Of a stretch of DNA of 64,000 nt, positions 11,649 through 22,948 are shown piece by piece. This stretch comes from Dromiciops gliroides (lineage: Eukaryota; Chordata; Mammalia; Microbiotheria; Microbiotheriidae), in contig NC_057862.1 of NCBI RefSeq assembly GCF_019393635.1, positions 674,505,814 to 674,569,813 on the forward strand, read 5' to 3'. Positions within the stretch are counted from its first letter, which is position 1, and the number at the start of each line of letters is the position of its first letter. The notes under the pieces were generated by a model that was not told the origin of the DNA, ran no database searches, and saw nothing but the letters and a program-made list of their open reading frames with translations. The position numbers and the translations under genes were made by a program.

Positions 11649-12838
11649 ATACTTGAGTACATAATCTTGTTTAGATCCCAATGATATCAGACTGTTGGGT
11701 CCCCCTTTCTTCTACAATCATACACTCTGGATAAATGAAAGAGATCACAAGGACTCAGCGCCACTGGCCTTGTGACACAGATTCACCCTTGCCAGTCTTG
11801 TCGATCACGGGCAGCAAAATCAGGAGCCCAGACCAACACATAAGACTCCTCTAGGGAAGATATTCAGCTCACTTTCTCAGAAACCTGGAAAGAGCTGAAC
11901 CCAGAACTGGTAAATCACTTTGCTATGAAGAGGTCCTCCATGACTTTTCCCTCCCTCCTCCAATAGTGAAGATGATTAACAAGCTATATCAAGGCAACCT
12001 CAGGCATTAGGAACAAACCCTTGCTTTCCCAGCATTTATAGGTTGGCTACAGGCATCAACCAGTACTGGAGAGAGATGGAGGCTCTTTTCAGGGGTATAA
12101 CAAATGTTTCCATCCTTCCTATATCATGTCATCTCTTGTCGTCATCATCATGTCTGAACCTGTGATTTCAGCAATGAAAAGTCAACATAGAATATTAACA
12201 ATGATGAAAATCAACAAGAAACATTAATAATAGCTAACATTTATATAGCGCCTTAAGGTTGGCAAAGCATTTTTCATATATTATCTCTTCAAGCAGACTC
12301 GATATGGGAGGTGTTGTAGAAAGCATGCTGGATTTGGCATGAGTAAAGACCGGTGTTCAGATGTGGCATTCAGTGTTTACTACTCTTGTGATCACAAGCA
12401 ACTCATCTCTCTTCTCAGAATCTCAGTTTCATTATCCGTTAGATGAGGATAGTCACTTTTGGACCACCTCACAAGAGTGCCATAAGAAACAAATGAGATA
12501 ATGTATGTGACATGTTTTGTCATTGAAAAGCACTGTATTAATGTCAGATAGTATTATTGCGTGCACCTGTGTGGACACCAACATGTATGATTTTCTAGGA
12601 GCACGCTATAGCCCAAAAGCCAGAGGTAAGATGTGGATGATCCTTTCCTCAGAGAGTTTACAAACCATCCCCGATGAAAGATATGGAGGTGCTATACCTT
12701 ATGGCTAGCACAGACTTAGAGCCAACATACCTGAGTCTGGACCAACCTCAGATTCTTACCAGCTACATAATGGGCCAGTAAATCACTTAACCCCTCAGTG
12801 AGGCTTAGTTTTCTCATTACTAAAAGTGGGATGGGGGC
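11649..12838. other. intronic stretch, mostly unassigned
   Basis: 12232-12295 is a MIR-like CORE-SINE piece (CTAACATTTATATAGCGCCT). 12305-12545 and 12690-12830 are plus-strand CORE-SINE remnants. The rest is unrecognised. Confidence 0.45.
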
Positions 12839-12984
12839 GGGGGCATCTAGGTGGCGCAATGGATAGAGCACCAGCCCTGGAGTCAGGAGGACCTAAGTTC
12901 AAATTCAGCCTCAGACACTTAACACTTACTAGCTGTGTGACCCTGGGCAAGTCACTTAACCCCCAATTGCCTCACACACAACAA
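12839..12984 (+). mobile_element. young SINE, full length
   Basis: Head GGGCATCTAGGTGGCGCAAT, tail CTCACACACAACAAAAA, duplication AAAAGTGGGATG. Confidence 0.92.
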
Positions 12985-13270
12985 AAAGTGGGATGAGGAT
13001 ACCTGTAGTACCCCCTCACCAGATTGCTGTGAGGATCAAATGAGATGATGTTTTTAGTCTTTTTGAAATTGTAAAGGGCTATAGGGTGTTACAGTGTAAA
13101 GGACTGCACTGAGGGCAAAGTGTAAAAGTCACACTAAGACTTTTGGCACACCCTGTAAAAACTATTATTCTATGAATCTCTAAGGACATGTACTTACCTG
13201 AAGAAGAGAATGTGGTAGAGACTATTCAGATGAGGGTAAAAATAGAAATGATCTTTTAGGAATGTATTAT

Positions 13271-13399
13271 GGGGACAGATAGGTGGCACGGTGGCCTGGG
13301 ATTCAGGAGGACCTGAGTTCAAATCTGACCTCAGACACTTGACACATACTAGCTATGTGACCCTGGGCAAGTCACTTAACCCTTATTGCCCTAAAAAAA
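13271..13399 (+). mobile_element. young SINE with internal deletion
   Basis: About 16 bases between the A-box region and CCTGGGATTCAGG are missing. Duplication AGGAATGTATTA / AGGAATATATTA. Confidence 0.9.
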
Positions 13400-13489
13400 G
13401 GAATATATTATAAACCAACTTATCAATCAACCAGAATCTATGAAGAAGCTGGTACTCTGCCAGGCATAGTTGCTAGGTGCTGGAGATTA

Positions 13490-13735
13490 TTATTGTTCAG
13501 TCGTTTTAGTCATGTCTGACACTTTGTGACTCCTTTGAGGTTTTCTTGGTACAGATACTGGAGCGCTTTGCTATTTCCTTCTGCAGTTCATCTGACAGAT
13601 GAGGAAAGTGAGGCAAACAGAATTACGTGACTTGCTCCGGGTCACACAGCTAAGAAGTGTCTGAGACCAGATTTGATCTCAGGTCTTCCTGACTCCAGGC
13701 CCAAGCTTTATCCACTGGGCTACCTAGCTGCCCAC
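13490..13735 (-). mobile_element. Mar1-type CORE-SINE, near full length
   Basis: From TTATTGTTCAGTCGTTTTAG to the reversed head GGGCTACCTAGCTGCCCAC. Confidence 0.88.
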
Positions 13736-14462
13736 TAAGTGCTAGAGATACAAAGACAAAAATTAAACTGTTCCTTCCCTCAAGGAGACACAGTGCCCAG
13801 CACATAGTAAATGCTTAATAAGTGTTTACTGATTCATCAGTTGATGTCTACCTATATGTAGATTCAAGCTATATAAAAACAAATCCCAGGTGATTCCAGG
13901 GTAGGGGGAGGCATTAGCTGTTGGAGGAATTAAGGGAAAGCCTCACACAGAAGGTAGCACTTGGCCTAAGTTTTGAAGAAACCAGGGATTTTAGGAGAAG
14001 CTCCCTGTGCCAGCTTGTGCAAAGGCATAGCTATGAGAGAAGATGTGTTGTGTGTGAAGGAGAGTAAACAGACAACTTTGACTGGACTGTAGAGTATGGG
14101 GAGGGGGGTGATATGTAGCAAGCCTGGAAAGGGAAATTGGAGTCAGGTTGATCTCGAGCCACTGAAGTTTATTAAGCGAGGAGTGACAACACTTTGGCAG
14201 TTGTGTGAAGGATGGATTTGAGAAGGGAGAGACTAGAGGAAGGGAAACCTATTGGGGGGCAACTGCAACAGTCCTGGAAAGAAGCTACGAGGAACAGAAC
14301 AATGGTGGTGGCTGGGTGAGGAGAGAGAAGGGGGCAGATGATGAAATTGTTGTGGAGACAGGAACAACAAGACTTGGCAACTGGTTGGCCATGGGGGTAG
14401 AGGAAGGAAGAGTGAGGTGGAGCACATAGATTATGTTTTCTTAATAGCATTTATCAAACCTA
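13736..14462. other. LINE-derived relic, family uncertain
   Basis: 13780-13850 is an L2-like end fragment. 13900-14430 contains motifs such as GGAAATTGGAGTCAGGTTGA and AACAAGACTTGGCAACTGG that I associate with old LINE 3' regions. Several opposed frames are open by chance. No gene supported. Confidence 0.4.
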
Positions 14463-14802
14463 CCTGGAATTATATATACATGTATAGTTTTGCATATATG
14501 TATGTATATAGTATATAATTTATGTATATGTGTATAGTATACATGTATAGTTTTGCATATATGTATGTATATAGTATATAATTTATGTATATGTGTATAG
14601 TATACATGTATAGTTTTGCATATATGTATTATATAGTATATAATTTATGTATATGTGTATAGTATACATGTATAGTTTTGCATATATGTATGTATATAGT
14701 ATATAATTTATGTATATGTGTATAGTATACATGTATAGTTTTGCATATATGTATGTATATAGTATATAATTTACGTATATGGGCATAGTGTACATGTATA
14801 TA
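14463..14802 (+). repeat. 63-bp AT-rich minisatellite, five copies
   Basis: Units start at 14475, 14538, 14601, 14663 and 14726, each beginning TATACATGTATAGTTTTGCA. Four are near identical at 63 bases; the third lacks one base. The last is followed by a diverged partial copy. Confidence 0.95.
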
Positions 14803-15347
14803 ACCCCAAAAAACCCATTGGAGAAATGAATCTGCAGGTAGCAGAGCACCTGATGAATTCTTTTCTGGCTTTGCTGACAATTTAACCTCTCATAAGGTAG
14901 CGAAAGCAGTGAATGAAACTAATATTTTATGTTTGTTTTATTTCTAATTAATAAGGAGGGACTGGTTGGTGAAGTGGAAATGACAGAAAACTGGGCAAAG
15001 AGGGAAATACTGAGCACAGTCAGATGGAGAAAGAGAAAGGAAGGGAACAAGCATTGATTATACTATGTGCCTAATACTCGGCTAAGCCCTTTACAAATAC
15101 CATTGCATTTGCTCCCCCAAAACCAACCTGGGAGGTGAATGCTATTGTTGTCCTCTTTTTACGAAGAAGGAAATTGAGGCAGGCAGAGTTGAAGTGACTG
15201 GCCCAGGAGCACGCAGCTAGTAGGTATCTGAAGCCAAATTTCAATTCTGGTCTTCCTGCCCAGCCACTCTGTGCATTACAGTGCCCCCTAGTGGCCTCAT
15301 GACTATTCCTAACTTCATGGGTGCCAGATGCATATGTGAGCCTTTAA
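14803..15347. other. intronic stretch with one old CORE-SINE
   Basis: About 15040-15300 is a reversed CORE-SINE whose head end (15281-15294) has become a CTCF-like motif. The rest is unassigned. Confidence 0.5.
15281..15294 (-). promoter_or_regulatory. candidate CTCF core motif
   Basis: On the minus strand CCACTAGGGGGCAC fits the CTCF core CCASYAGRKGGCRS at all 14 positions. It lies at the head of an old CORE-SINE. Confidence 0.35.
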
Positions 15348-15434
15348 GAATGCTAATTTCAAAGAAAACAGATAACTATGGGATGAATTATATTAACTGA
15401 GGCAAACTGAGATAAGCAGAATCAGGAGATAGAT

Positions 15435-15504
<70 letters not shown>

Positions 15505-15657
15505 CAGTTTCATGTACAATCATCTTTTATTGAACTATGTTATGGAAATGTTTGTTTTATTCCATAAATTAAGAATGCTAATTTCAAAGAAAACAGATAA
15601 CTATGGCATGAATTATATTAACTGATGCAAACTGAAATAAGCAGAATCAGGATAGAT

Positions 15658-15727
<70 letters not shown>

Positions 15728-15880
15728 CGGTTTCATGTACAATCATCTTTTATTGAACTATGTTATGGAAATGTTTGTCTTATTCCATAAATTAAGAATG
15801 CTAATTTCAAAGAAAACAGATAACTATGGCATGAATTATATTAACTGAGGCAAACTGAAATGAGCAGAATCAGGATAGAT

Positions 15881-15971
<91 letters not shown>

Positions 15972-16133
15972 TAGATCAGTTTCATGTACAATCATCTTTT
16001 ATTGAACTATGTTATGGAAATGTTTGTTTTATTCCATAAATTAAGAATGCTAATTTCAAAGAAAACAGATAACTATGGCATGAATTATATTAACTGATGC
16101 AAACTGAAATGAGCAGAATCAGGATAGATATAA

Positions 16134-16191
<58 letters not shown>

Positions 16192-16276
16192 CAGTTTCAT
16201 GTACAATCATCTTTTATTGAACTATGTTATGGAAATGTTTGTTTTATTCCATAAATTAAGAATGCTAATTTCAAAT
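15348..16276 (+). repeat. four-unit composite array, L1-like sequence plus GATA tract
   Basis: Units begin GAATGCTAATTTCAAAGAAA at 15348, 15573, 15796 and 16045, with a broken fifth at 16260. Unit lengths are 225, 223, 249 and 215 bases; the difference comes almost entirely from the GATA tract (15429-15504, 15650-15727, 15874-15977, 16122-16192). The flanking parts are nearly identical between units. GAAATGAGCAGAATCAGGA resembles marsupial L1 3' sequence. Confidence 0.93.
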
Positions 16277-16331
16277 AGCTCAAGGAAAAGAAGTCGGTAG
16301 TATGATATTGTGAAAAGAGTATACACTCTAC

Positions 16332-16478
16332 GGGGCAGCTGGGTGGCGCAGTGGATGGAGCGCTAGCCCTGGATTCAGGAGTACCTGAGTTCAGATCTGG
16401 CCTCAGACACTTGACACTTGCTGGCTGTGTGACCCTGGGCAAGTCACTTAACCCCCATTGCCCCACCAAAAAACAAAA
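16332..16478 (+). mobile_element. young SINE, full length
   Basis: Head GGGGCAGCTGGGTGGCGCAG; 15-base perfect duplication AGAGTATACACTCTA. Confidence 0.93.
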
Positions 16479-16493
16479 AGAGTATACACTCTA

Positions 16494-18374
16494 GAGTCAG
16501 ATGTCCTGGGTTCAAGTCCCATCTCTGACACCTCTGTTTGCCTCAGTTCCCTCATCTGTAAAATGGAGATAATAATGACTCTTACCTGCTAGAGTTGTAG
16601 TAAGGATGAAATGAGGTAACACATATATAATATCCTTAAAGGTCATATAAATATGAGCTGGCATCATCATGATTATTAAGTGATTTATTTATCCAGGATC
16701 ACACAGGTCATTAGTGGCAGGGCCCGTGTTCAAACTCAGGACTTCTGTCTCTATATCCCTTGCACAATTTAATGGGGAAGGGAAAGGAAAGATATGGATG
16801 TTATCGGTCAATCAGTCAATAAGCATTTATTATGTGCCTCCACTAGACCTAGCCCTGGGGTCCAAAGAAAGGCAGGACAAAATAATCAGATCCTTCGGTT
16901 CCTGCTCTCAAAGAGCTGGCTGGCTTCGAGTCTTTGTCCATCCTGGCCATCATCTGGAAGATATATCTTACTTTAGTCTTTGTCCCTCCGGAGAAGGGCC
17001 AGGGAGGAATGAATGGAAGCTGCAGAGAGGAAGGGTTAGTAGAGCCAAGTGATTCCCAACCATTAGAGCTGTCCCAATGTGGATTGGACCTCCTCAGGAG
17101 ATAGCGTGCTGGCAGCCATCAAGCAGAGGCTGGTTGACCACTCATTCATTGACCATGTCATAGAAGGGGTTCATAGCTTAAGTGAGAAGGGGCTGGATGG
17201 GTGACCTCCAAGATTCCATCCAAGTCAAGGATTCTACAACCTCTGTGAGCCAAGGAGTATCATCATCTCCATTTTACACAGGACAGAACAAGTCTAGAGA
17301 GGTTAAGGAAGTGCCCAAGGACACACAGCAAATTAATGGCAGAGCCAAGCCTAGACGCCATATCCCCTAACTCCTGGGCCAGAGGCAACACGATGCAGAG
17401 AATGGGGAACTTGGTGTCAGAAAGACCCGAGTTTGAATTTTGCCTCCAACCACAGATTGTAGAGGTCAAACTCAATGACCCCTAAAGCCCTTTCCTGCTC
17501 TAAATCTATGATCCTCTGATCCAAAATCATTTCACCTCTTTCAGACTCAGTTTCTCCATCTGAAAATAGGAATAATAACAATAGCCCCCACCCCACATTC
17601 ATTGTGAAGAACTAATCAGGTAACAGACATACAGCATTTTAAAACCATAGAGCACTATATGTGTCCCCTCCTGTTATTATGATTTCCAAGTGTGAATGAA
17701 AGCCCATCTCCACTCTTGGGGAAAAGTGAACGCTATTTCACCACTAGCCTCCATTTCCATATACAAGTCTCTCTCAGGAAATTCTTGCCTCCTGTCCAAA
17801 CTCAGTCCCTCGGGATGCAGCTTAAAGCCCTGCATGGGAAGGCAAAGAGACCCTCAGATTGTTGATTATGCAACCTGGGTCTTGGCCAAGAATTCACTGT
17901 CCCAAGGCAGAGTCATCAGCCCAACCCAGGCTGACTCAGTCAGCACGAGATTTCATGGTGGGATTTTTTTTAACTGTGATATTGTTTTAATGGAATTAAC
18001 CACAGCCTTTTCAAAGATAAGACAAGACTAACAGCTGCAACCAGACCCTTAACACACCTTGCCATTTTCTGGAGAGATGCACTTGGCTGAATATGGTCAC
18101 TTGGGACAGGAGTTTTCATATTTCTATGAAAGGGCAGGAAGAGTCCCTTGGAAAACTTGATACAATGTTCATCTTGGACATCAGCATTCCTCTGATGGCT
18201 CAGCTTCCAGAATTTTTCATATTCCTCTATGCCTCTTCAGCCAACCATGGACTGTGTCCTCAGAAGGCACTCTTCAGTATTAGAGAAGAGAGTAGAAACT
18301 AATCCACTCTTTCCAACAAGCTTTTTGTAAAAATTAAATATATTTATTTATATTTATGTGCATAAATACATATT
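16494..18374. other. old SINE, L2 and CR1/L3 pieces plus single-copy block
   Basis: 16480-16680 is a plus-strand MIR-like CORE-SINE. 16805-16920 is a reversed L2-like end. 17055-17235 is a CR1/L3-like 3' end (AGCAGAGGCTGGTTGACCAC). 17380-17660 is another CORE-SINE. 17690-18310 looks single-copy, with no exon that I can support. Confidence 0.45.
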
Positions 18375-18775
18375 TTTGTTGTTAAGTAATTTTTCAGTCA
18401 TGTTGACTCTTCGTGACCCCCTTTGGGGTTTTCTTGGCAAAGATACCAGAGTGGTTTGCCGGGGCAGCTAGGTGGCACAGTGGATAGAGCACCGGCCCTG
18501 GAGTCAGGAGTACCTGAGTTCAAATCCGGCCTCAGACACTTAACACTTACTAGCTGTGTGACCCTGGGCAAGTCACTTAACCCCAATTGCCTCACTAAAA
18601 AAAAACAACAACACACACACACAAAAAAAAAAAAAACAGAGTGGTTCGCCATTTCTTTCTCCACCTCATTTTACAGATGAGGAAACTGAGGCAGAGGCTC
18701 TATTTGAACTCAGGAAGAGGACTGTTCCTGACTCCAAGCCCAGAGCTCTGTGCACTATTCTACCTAGTTGCCTAG
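18375..18775 (-). mobile_element. Mar1-type CORE-SINE split by a young SINE
   Basis: The left part ends at GAGTGGTTTGCC (18460). The right part resumes CAGAGTGGTTCGCCATTTC after the inserted element and ends TACCTAGTTGCC. Confidence 0.88.
18462..18635 (+). mobile_element. young SINE nested in Mar1
   Basis: Full copy with tail AACAACAACACACACACAC and an A-run. The duplication CAGAGTGGTTTGCC matches the broken Mar1 on both sides. Confidence 0.93.
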
Positions 18776-18819
18776 AAATATAGATATACATGTATAATAT
18801 AAAAAATATATTTATAATT

Positions 18820-18935
18820 TTTATTAAGTCCCCACCATGTACCAGGTACTATGCTAAGTGCTGGGGAAACAGATCAAAGCAAAAACAATCCCTTCCCTCA
18901 AAGAGTTTATATTCTATAAGGGGGATACAATATGT
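18820..18935 (-). mobile_element. L2-like 3' end, reversed
   Basis: CCACCATGTACCAGGTACTATGC-type motif followed by CTCAAAGAGTTTATATTCTA. Confidence 0.5.
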
Positions 18936-18940
18936 AAACA

Positions 18941-19162
18941 CCTTGGAGTCAGGAGGACCTGAGTTCAAATCCAGCCTCAGATACCTACTAGCTGTGTGAT
19001 CCTGAGCAAGTCGCTTAACTCTATTTGCCTAAGTTGCTCATCTGTAAAATTCACAGGAGAAGGAAATAACAAATCGCTCTAGTGTCTTGGCCAAGAAAAC
19101 CCCAAATGGGATCATGAAGAGTAAGATGTGACTGAAATGATTGAATAATAACAACAAATTTG
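18941..19162 (+). mobile_element. Mar1-type CORE-SINE, plus strand
   Basis: From CCTTGGAGTCAGGAGGACC to AAGAAAACCCCAAATGGGAT and TGACTGAAATGATTGAATAA. Confidence 0.85.
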
Positions 19163-19470
19163 GACTGAAGCAAAGTGGGGAGGTAGAGTTAGACATATAG
19201 ATCTTTGAGTCATCTGCATAAAGATTAACATTAAACCCAAAGGAGTTAATAAGGTTACCCAAAGGATGGAGGAAGAAAACCAAAAGAGCCCAGAAAAGAA
19301 CTTGGGAAACACCCACAATAAAGGGGTGTGGTGTAAATGATGAGTCAGGAAAAGAGATAGGAGGAATGATGAGATTAGTATGAAGAGAATTGCAGGGTAA
19401 TGTCATAAAAAACAAGAGTGGAAGGGCTGAGAAAAGACCGTCCAATGGAGGCATTAAGAGAACATTGGTA
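19163..19470. other. LINE-like relic, family uncertain
   Basis: A/G-rich sequence containing ACATATAGATCTTTGAGTCA and GAACTTGGGAAACACCCACA. Open on the minus strand by chance. No gene supported. Confidence 0.35.
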
Positions 19471-19788
19471 GGGGCAGCTAGGTGGAGCAGTGGATTAGAG
19501 CTTGATATGAGGGAAATTCCTAACAATGAGGGCTCCCCCAAAGTGGAATGGGCTGTCTTTGAAGTCAGTGACTTTCCCCACCCCCATGACTGAAGGTTTG
19601 ACTGTGGGGTCAGGGATTCAGAACTGGAAAAGACCTAAGATGTCATGGAAAGGGGCATGGATAGAGCACCAGCCCTGGATTCAGGAGGACCTGAGTTCAA
19701 ATCTGGCCCCAGACACTTGACATTTACTAGCTATGTGACCCTGGGCAAGTCACTTAACCCTCATTGCCCCACAAAAAAAAAAAAAAAG
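19471..19788 (+). mobile_element. young SINE in two pieces with CR1/L3-like filler
   Basis: Head fragment 19471-19500 (GGGGCAGCTAGGTGGAGCAG). Then about 150 bases containing a CR1/L3-like 3' end (AAAGTGGAATGGGCTGTCTT). Then a SINE body from 19650 (TGGATAGAGCACCAGCCCTG) to a poly(A) tail. Either two truncated copies or a rearranged one. Confidence 0.7.
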
Positions 19789-20078
19789 ATGGAAAGGCTA
19801 CCAATGAACCTTCAGGCTGTATGCTGATTATCCCTTGCTCTTGCTTTGTGAACAATTTGAGTTCTTTTTGTCTCATGCATGCTCTTTATGACACCCTTTA
19901 CTCCTGTCCTTCTTGAGAATCCCCCACTGATTATATGCTACAGAGCACCCACACCCATCATGCACCTCTCTCTGTCATTTGCTGGGCAACACTCATTTTC
20001 AGTTATCCAGGGGGAAAAGAGGTGTTCCTTTACTCAAAATCATACAATGATACCAATAGGGTATTAGTATTAGAAATT

Positions 20079-20141
20079 TGAGGCTGTGTGACCCTAGGCA
20101 AGTCACTTAACCCCAGTTGCCTCACCAAAAAAAAAGAAAGA
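20079..20141 (+). mobile_element. 5'-truncated young SINE
   Basis: Only GGCTGTGTGACCCTAGGCAA onward with an A-rich tail. Confidence 0.8.
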
Positions 20142-20149
20142 AATTTGAG

Positions 20150-20300
20150 GGCCAGCTAGGTGGCACAATGGATAAAGCACCAGCCCTGGATTCAGGAGGA
20201 CCTGAGTTCAAATGTGACCTCAGACCCTTGACACTTACTAGCTGTGTGACCCTGGGCAAGGCACTTAACCCTCATTGACCTGCAAAAAAAAAAAAAAAAG
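20150..20300 (+). mobile_element. young SINE, full length
   Basis: Head GGGCCAGCTAGGTGGCACAA. AGAAATTTGAGG precedes it and also precedes the truncated copy at 20079; a similar AATTTGAG follows the tail. Confidence 0.9.
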
Positions 20301-20399
20301 GAAAAAATTAATTTGAGCTTTATATAAGGGAGAAACTTGGGGTTCAGTAAAAGAACTCAGCAATTTTTCAAAAGCCATCAAGCACCTTTTTCTCCTCCT

Positions 20400-20890
20400 T
20401 TTCATTTTTGAGCCCCATTCTTTGTTATTTTTCTCAATTACATGTAAAATCTTTTTAAAATTTTTTTAAACATTTGGGTTTTTTATATTGAGTTCCAAAT
20501 TCTCTGTCTCCCTTCTTCCCTTCCTTTCCCTTGAGAAGAGAAGCAATTTGATATAGATTATTTATGTAAAGCCATGCAAATGTATTTCCATATTGGCCAT
20601 GTTGCAAAAGAAAACACAGACCATAAAAAAGAAAGAATAAAGTTAAAAATGTGCTTTGATCTGCATTCAGCCTTCATCAATTCTTTCTCTGGGGATGGAT
20701 CACATTTTTCATCCTAAGTCCTTCAGAATTGTCTTGGATCATTGTATTGCCGAGAATAGCTAAGTTAATCATCATAGAATATTTCCGTTATTGTGTATCT
20801 CTTTGGGATACAGACCTAGTAATGATATTGAGGTAAAGGGTATAAACGGGGTTTTTGCCCTTTGGGTACAATTCCAAATTGCTGACCCCA
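20400..20890 (-). mobile_element. L1 3' end relic, minus strand
   Basis: TATGTAAAGCCATGCAAATG, CAGACCATAAAAAAGAAAG, ATCATTGTATTGCCGAGAAT and CTCTTTGGGATACAGACCTA occur in the order of a reversed marsupial L1 3' region. Internal segments are missing. Confidence 0.65.
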
Positions 20891-21047
20891 ACTATTGTCC
20901 ATCTTGCCTTGGGTATTAACTTTGCAACCTTGGGCAAGTGCCTTAACTCTTCTCTTCCTCAGTTTCTTTAACGTCTATAAAATGGGAATAATAATTGGAT
21001 CTACCTCCTGGTAACTTTGTTGGTTAAGTTGAGAAGTTAAGGATTAA

Positions 21048-21310
21048 GTTGAGACGGCTAGTAGCACAGTGGATAGAGCACCGGGCCTGGAGTCAGGAAG
21101 AGCTGAATTCAAATGTGGCCACGGACACTTACTAACTGTGTTACCTTAGGCAAGTCATTTAACCTCTGTCTGTTTTAGTCTCCTCATCTCTGAAATGGGA
21201 ATACAATAGGATATATCTCACAGGGTTGTTGTGAAGATCAAATGAGATTACACCTGTAAAGCACTTTGAAAACCTTTCAGTGCTTTAGAAATGTTAGTTA
21301 TTATTATCAG
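21048..21310 (+). mobile_element. CORE-SINE with MIR-like 3' end
   Basis: Head CTAGTAGCACAGTGGATAGA, then AGGGTTGTTGTGAAGATCAA and GTAAAGCACTTTGAAAACC. Confidence 0.75.
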
Positions 21311-21585
21311 CAAACCTTAAAGCACCATATGTATTAGATACATAGCTATGTAGATGTCTGTGTATTGACGGATGACCTCTACAGGTCTAAGTACATATCA
21401 TAGGCCTTCTTCATCCACTTGATTTTTCCTGTATGAATGATTGGTTCAAACTGTTCTCAGTGATCTCTTCCCAGAGGCCAGGGAGGTAGGTCAGGGGTTC
21501 TTATTTTTATTCTACAGCTGCCCCTTGGAGAGTTTAAGGGCTGGTAAATGCAGGGAGCAGGACTTGACCCTGACTCTGCACCAGG
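21311..21585. other. short single-copy stretch
   Basis: Nothing recognised. Confidence 0.4.
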
Positions 21586-21958
21586 AGTTTTTAACCTTTC
21601 AAGTGTCATGGACCCCTTCTCAGAATAATGTTTTTATTCATTGATTTTTGTGGGGTAATGAGGGTCAAGTGACTTGCCCAGGGTCACACAACTAGTAAGT
21701 GCCAAGGGTCTGAAGCTGGATTTGAACTCAGGTCCTCCTGAATCCAGGGCTGGTGCTTTATGCACTGCGCCACCTAGCTGCCCCCTCAGAATAATGTTTG
21801 TAAATGCATAAAATAAACTGAGTAAGCTTTGGAAGGAAACCAATTATACTGAAATGCAATTTTCCACATGATAAAGAAAAAGTTCCCAGCCCCCTGAAAT
21901 GACTCCCAGATCTTCAAGGGCTCAGTAGAGTCTAGATTAAGAACTACTCTAGAACAAT
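21586..21958 (+). mobile_element. old nonautonomous DNA-transposon relic split by a SINE
   Basis: The left part has GAGTTTTTAACCTTTCAAGT and ATGGACCCCTTCTCAGAAT. The right part has AAATGCATAAAATAAACTGA and ends near TAGATTAAGAACTACTCT, roughly complementary to the start. This is the layout of a short hAT-like element. Confidence 0.45.
21643..21784 (-). mobile_element. young SINE nested in a DNA-transposon relic
   Basis: Reversed copy ending GCGCCACCTAGCTGCCCC; duplication TCAGAATAATGTTT. Confidence 0.92.
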
Positions 21959-21959
21959 G

Positions 21960-22699
21960 GGTCTCTCCAACAGAAAGTGCTCCCAATATGACATCAGAGC
22001 ACTTTATTTAGATCTCGTTTTTATCCTTATCACTCAGGTCCTGGAGAGAAGGGATGTCTCTATAGCCCCAGAGCCTAGAGCAGAGCCAAGCACCCAGGAA
22101 ATGCTTCATCGATGCTTGTGGGCTCATGGATGATAGATGGCACATTGGATCAGACTTTGACTGAGTCTCTTAAATGCTCCAAGAACAGTGGTGACAGCCT
22201 CCTTCACAAAGCAGCCATGAAGATGAGGTAGCTGAGGTGTGTGCCACTGTGTCCCAGAGAAAGCTGCCTGGAGGAGGCGGCACTTGGGTGAGATCTGGAA
22301 GAAATAGAAAAAGCCTCTCAGTCGGCAGTGAGGCCAGGGAGGAGATGTCTGAGCCTGGGGTGGAGGCACAGAAATAGGAAAGGAGGTCATCTAGCAGAAA
22401 CAGAACGAGGTTGGGACCCACTCCTGGGGCACAGTCCTCCGCCCAGGGCAGGATCAGAGAATCATAGACTTAGAGCAAGGTCATGTAGGCCAACCCCATA
22501 ATTTACAGATGAGGCAACGGGCACAGAGAGGTCTTGCTCAGGGTCACACAGCTAAGAAGTGTCCGGTTGGGATTTGAACTCAATTCTTTCTGACTCCAAG
22601 TCACATATACTTATCTACTGCTGTCACACTATCTCCATATCTCTAAGAGAAGAGAAGGAGGAGACTCTAGATCTCAGGTCTAGGGAAAGGAAACAGGTA
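21960..22699. other. intronic stretch, mostly single-copy
   Basis: 22450-22630 is a reversed MIR-like CORE-SINE (GATGAGGCAACGGGCACAGA). The rest is unassigned, no exon. Confidence 0.45.
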
Positions 22700-22948
22700 T
22701 GGGCACCTGAAAAGCTGGGTGAGTGTTGAGCTTGAAGTCAGGAAAACTCATCTCCCTGAGTTCAAATCCAGCCTCAGACACTATCTCTGTGACCCTGAGA
22801 AAGTCACTCCACCCTGTTTGCTTCAGTTTTCTCATCTGTAAAATGAACTGGATGAGGAAATGTCAAACCATTCTAGGATCTCTGCCAAGAAGGCACCTAA
22901 TAGGGTCACATAGAGTCCTACATGACTGAAACAACTGAACAACAGCAT
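22700..22948 (+). mobile_element. Mar1-type CORE-SINE, plus strand
   Basis: GAGTTCAAATCCAGCCTCAG through GGGTCACATAGAGTCCTACA to TGACTGAAACAACTGAACAA. Confidence 0.88.

Noticed and set aside
15348..16276. CRISPR-like array of regularly spaced repeats
   Set aside because: The units are long, contiguous and contain GATA microsatellites; the host is a vertebrate nuclear genome.
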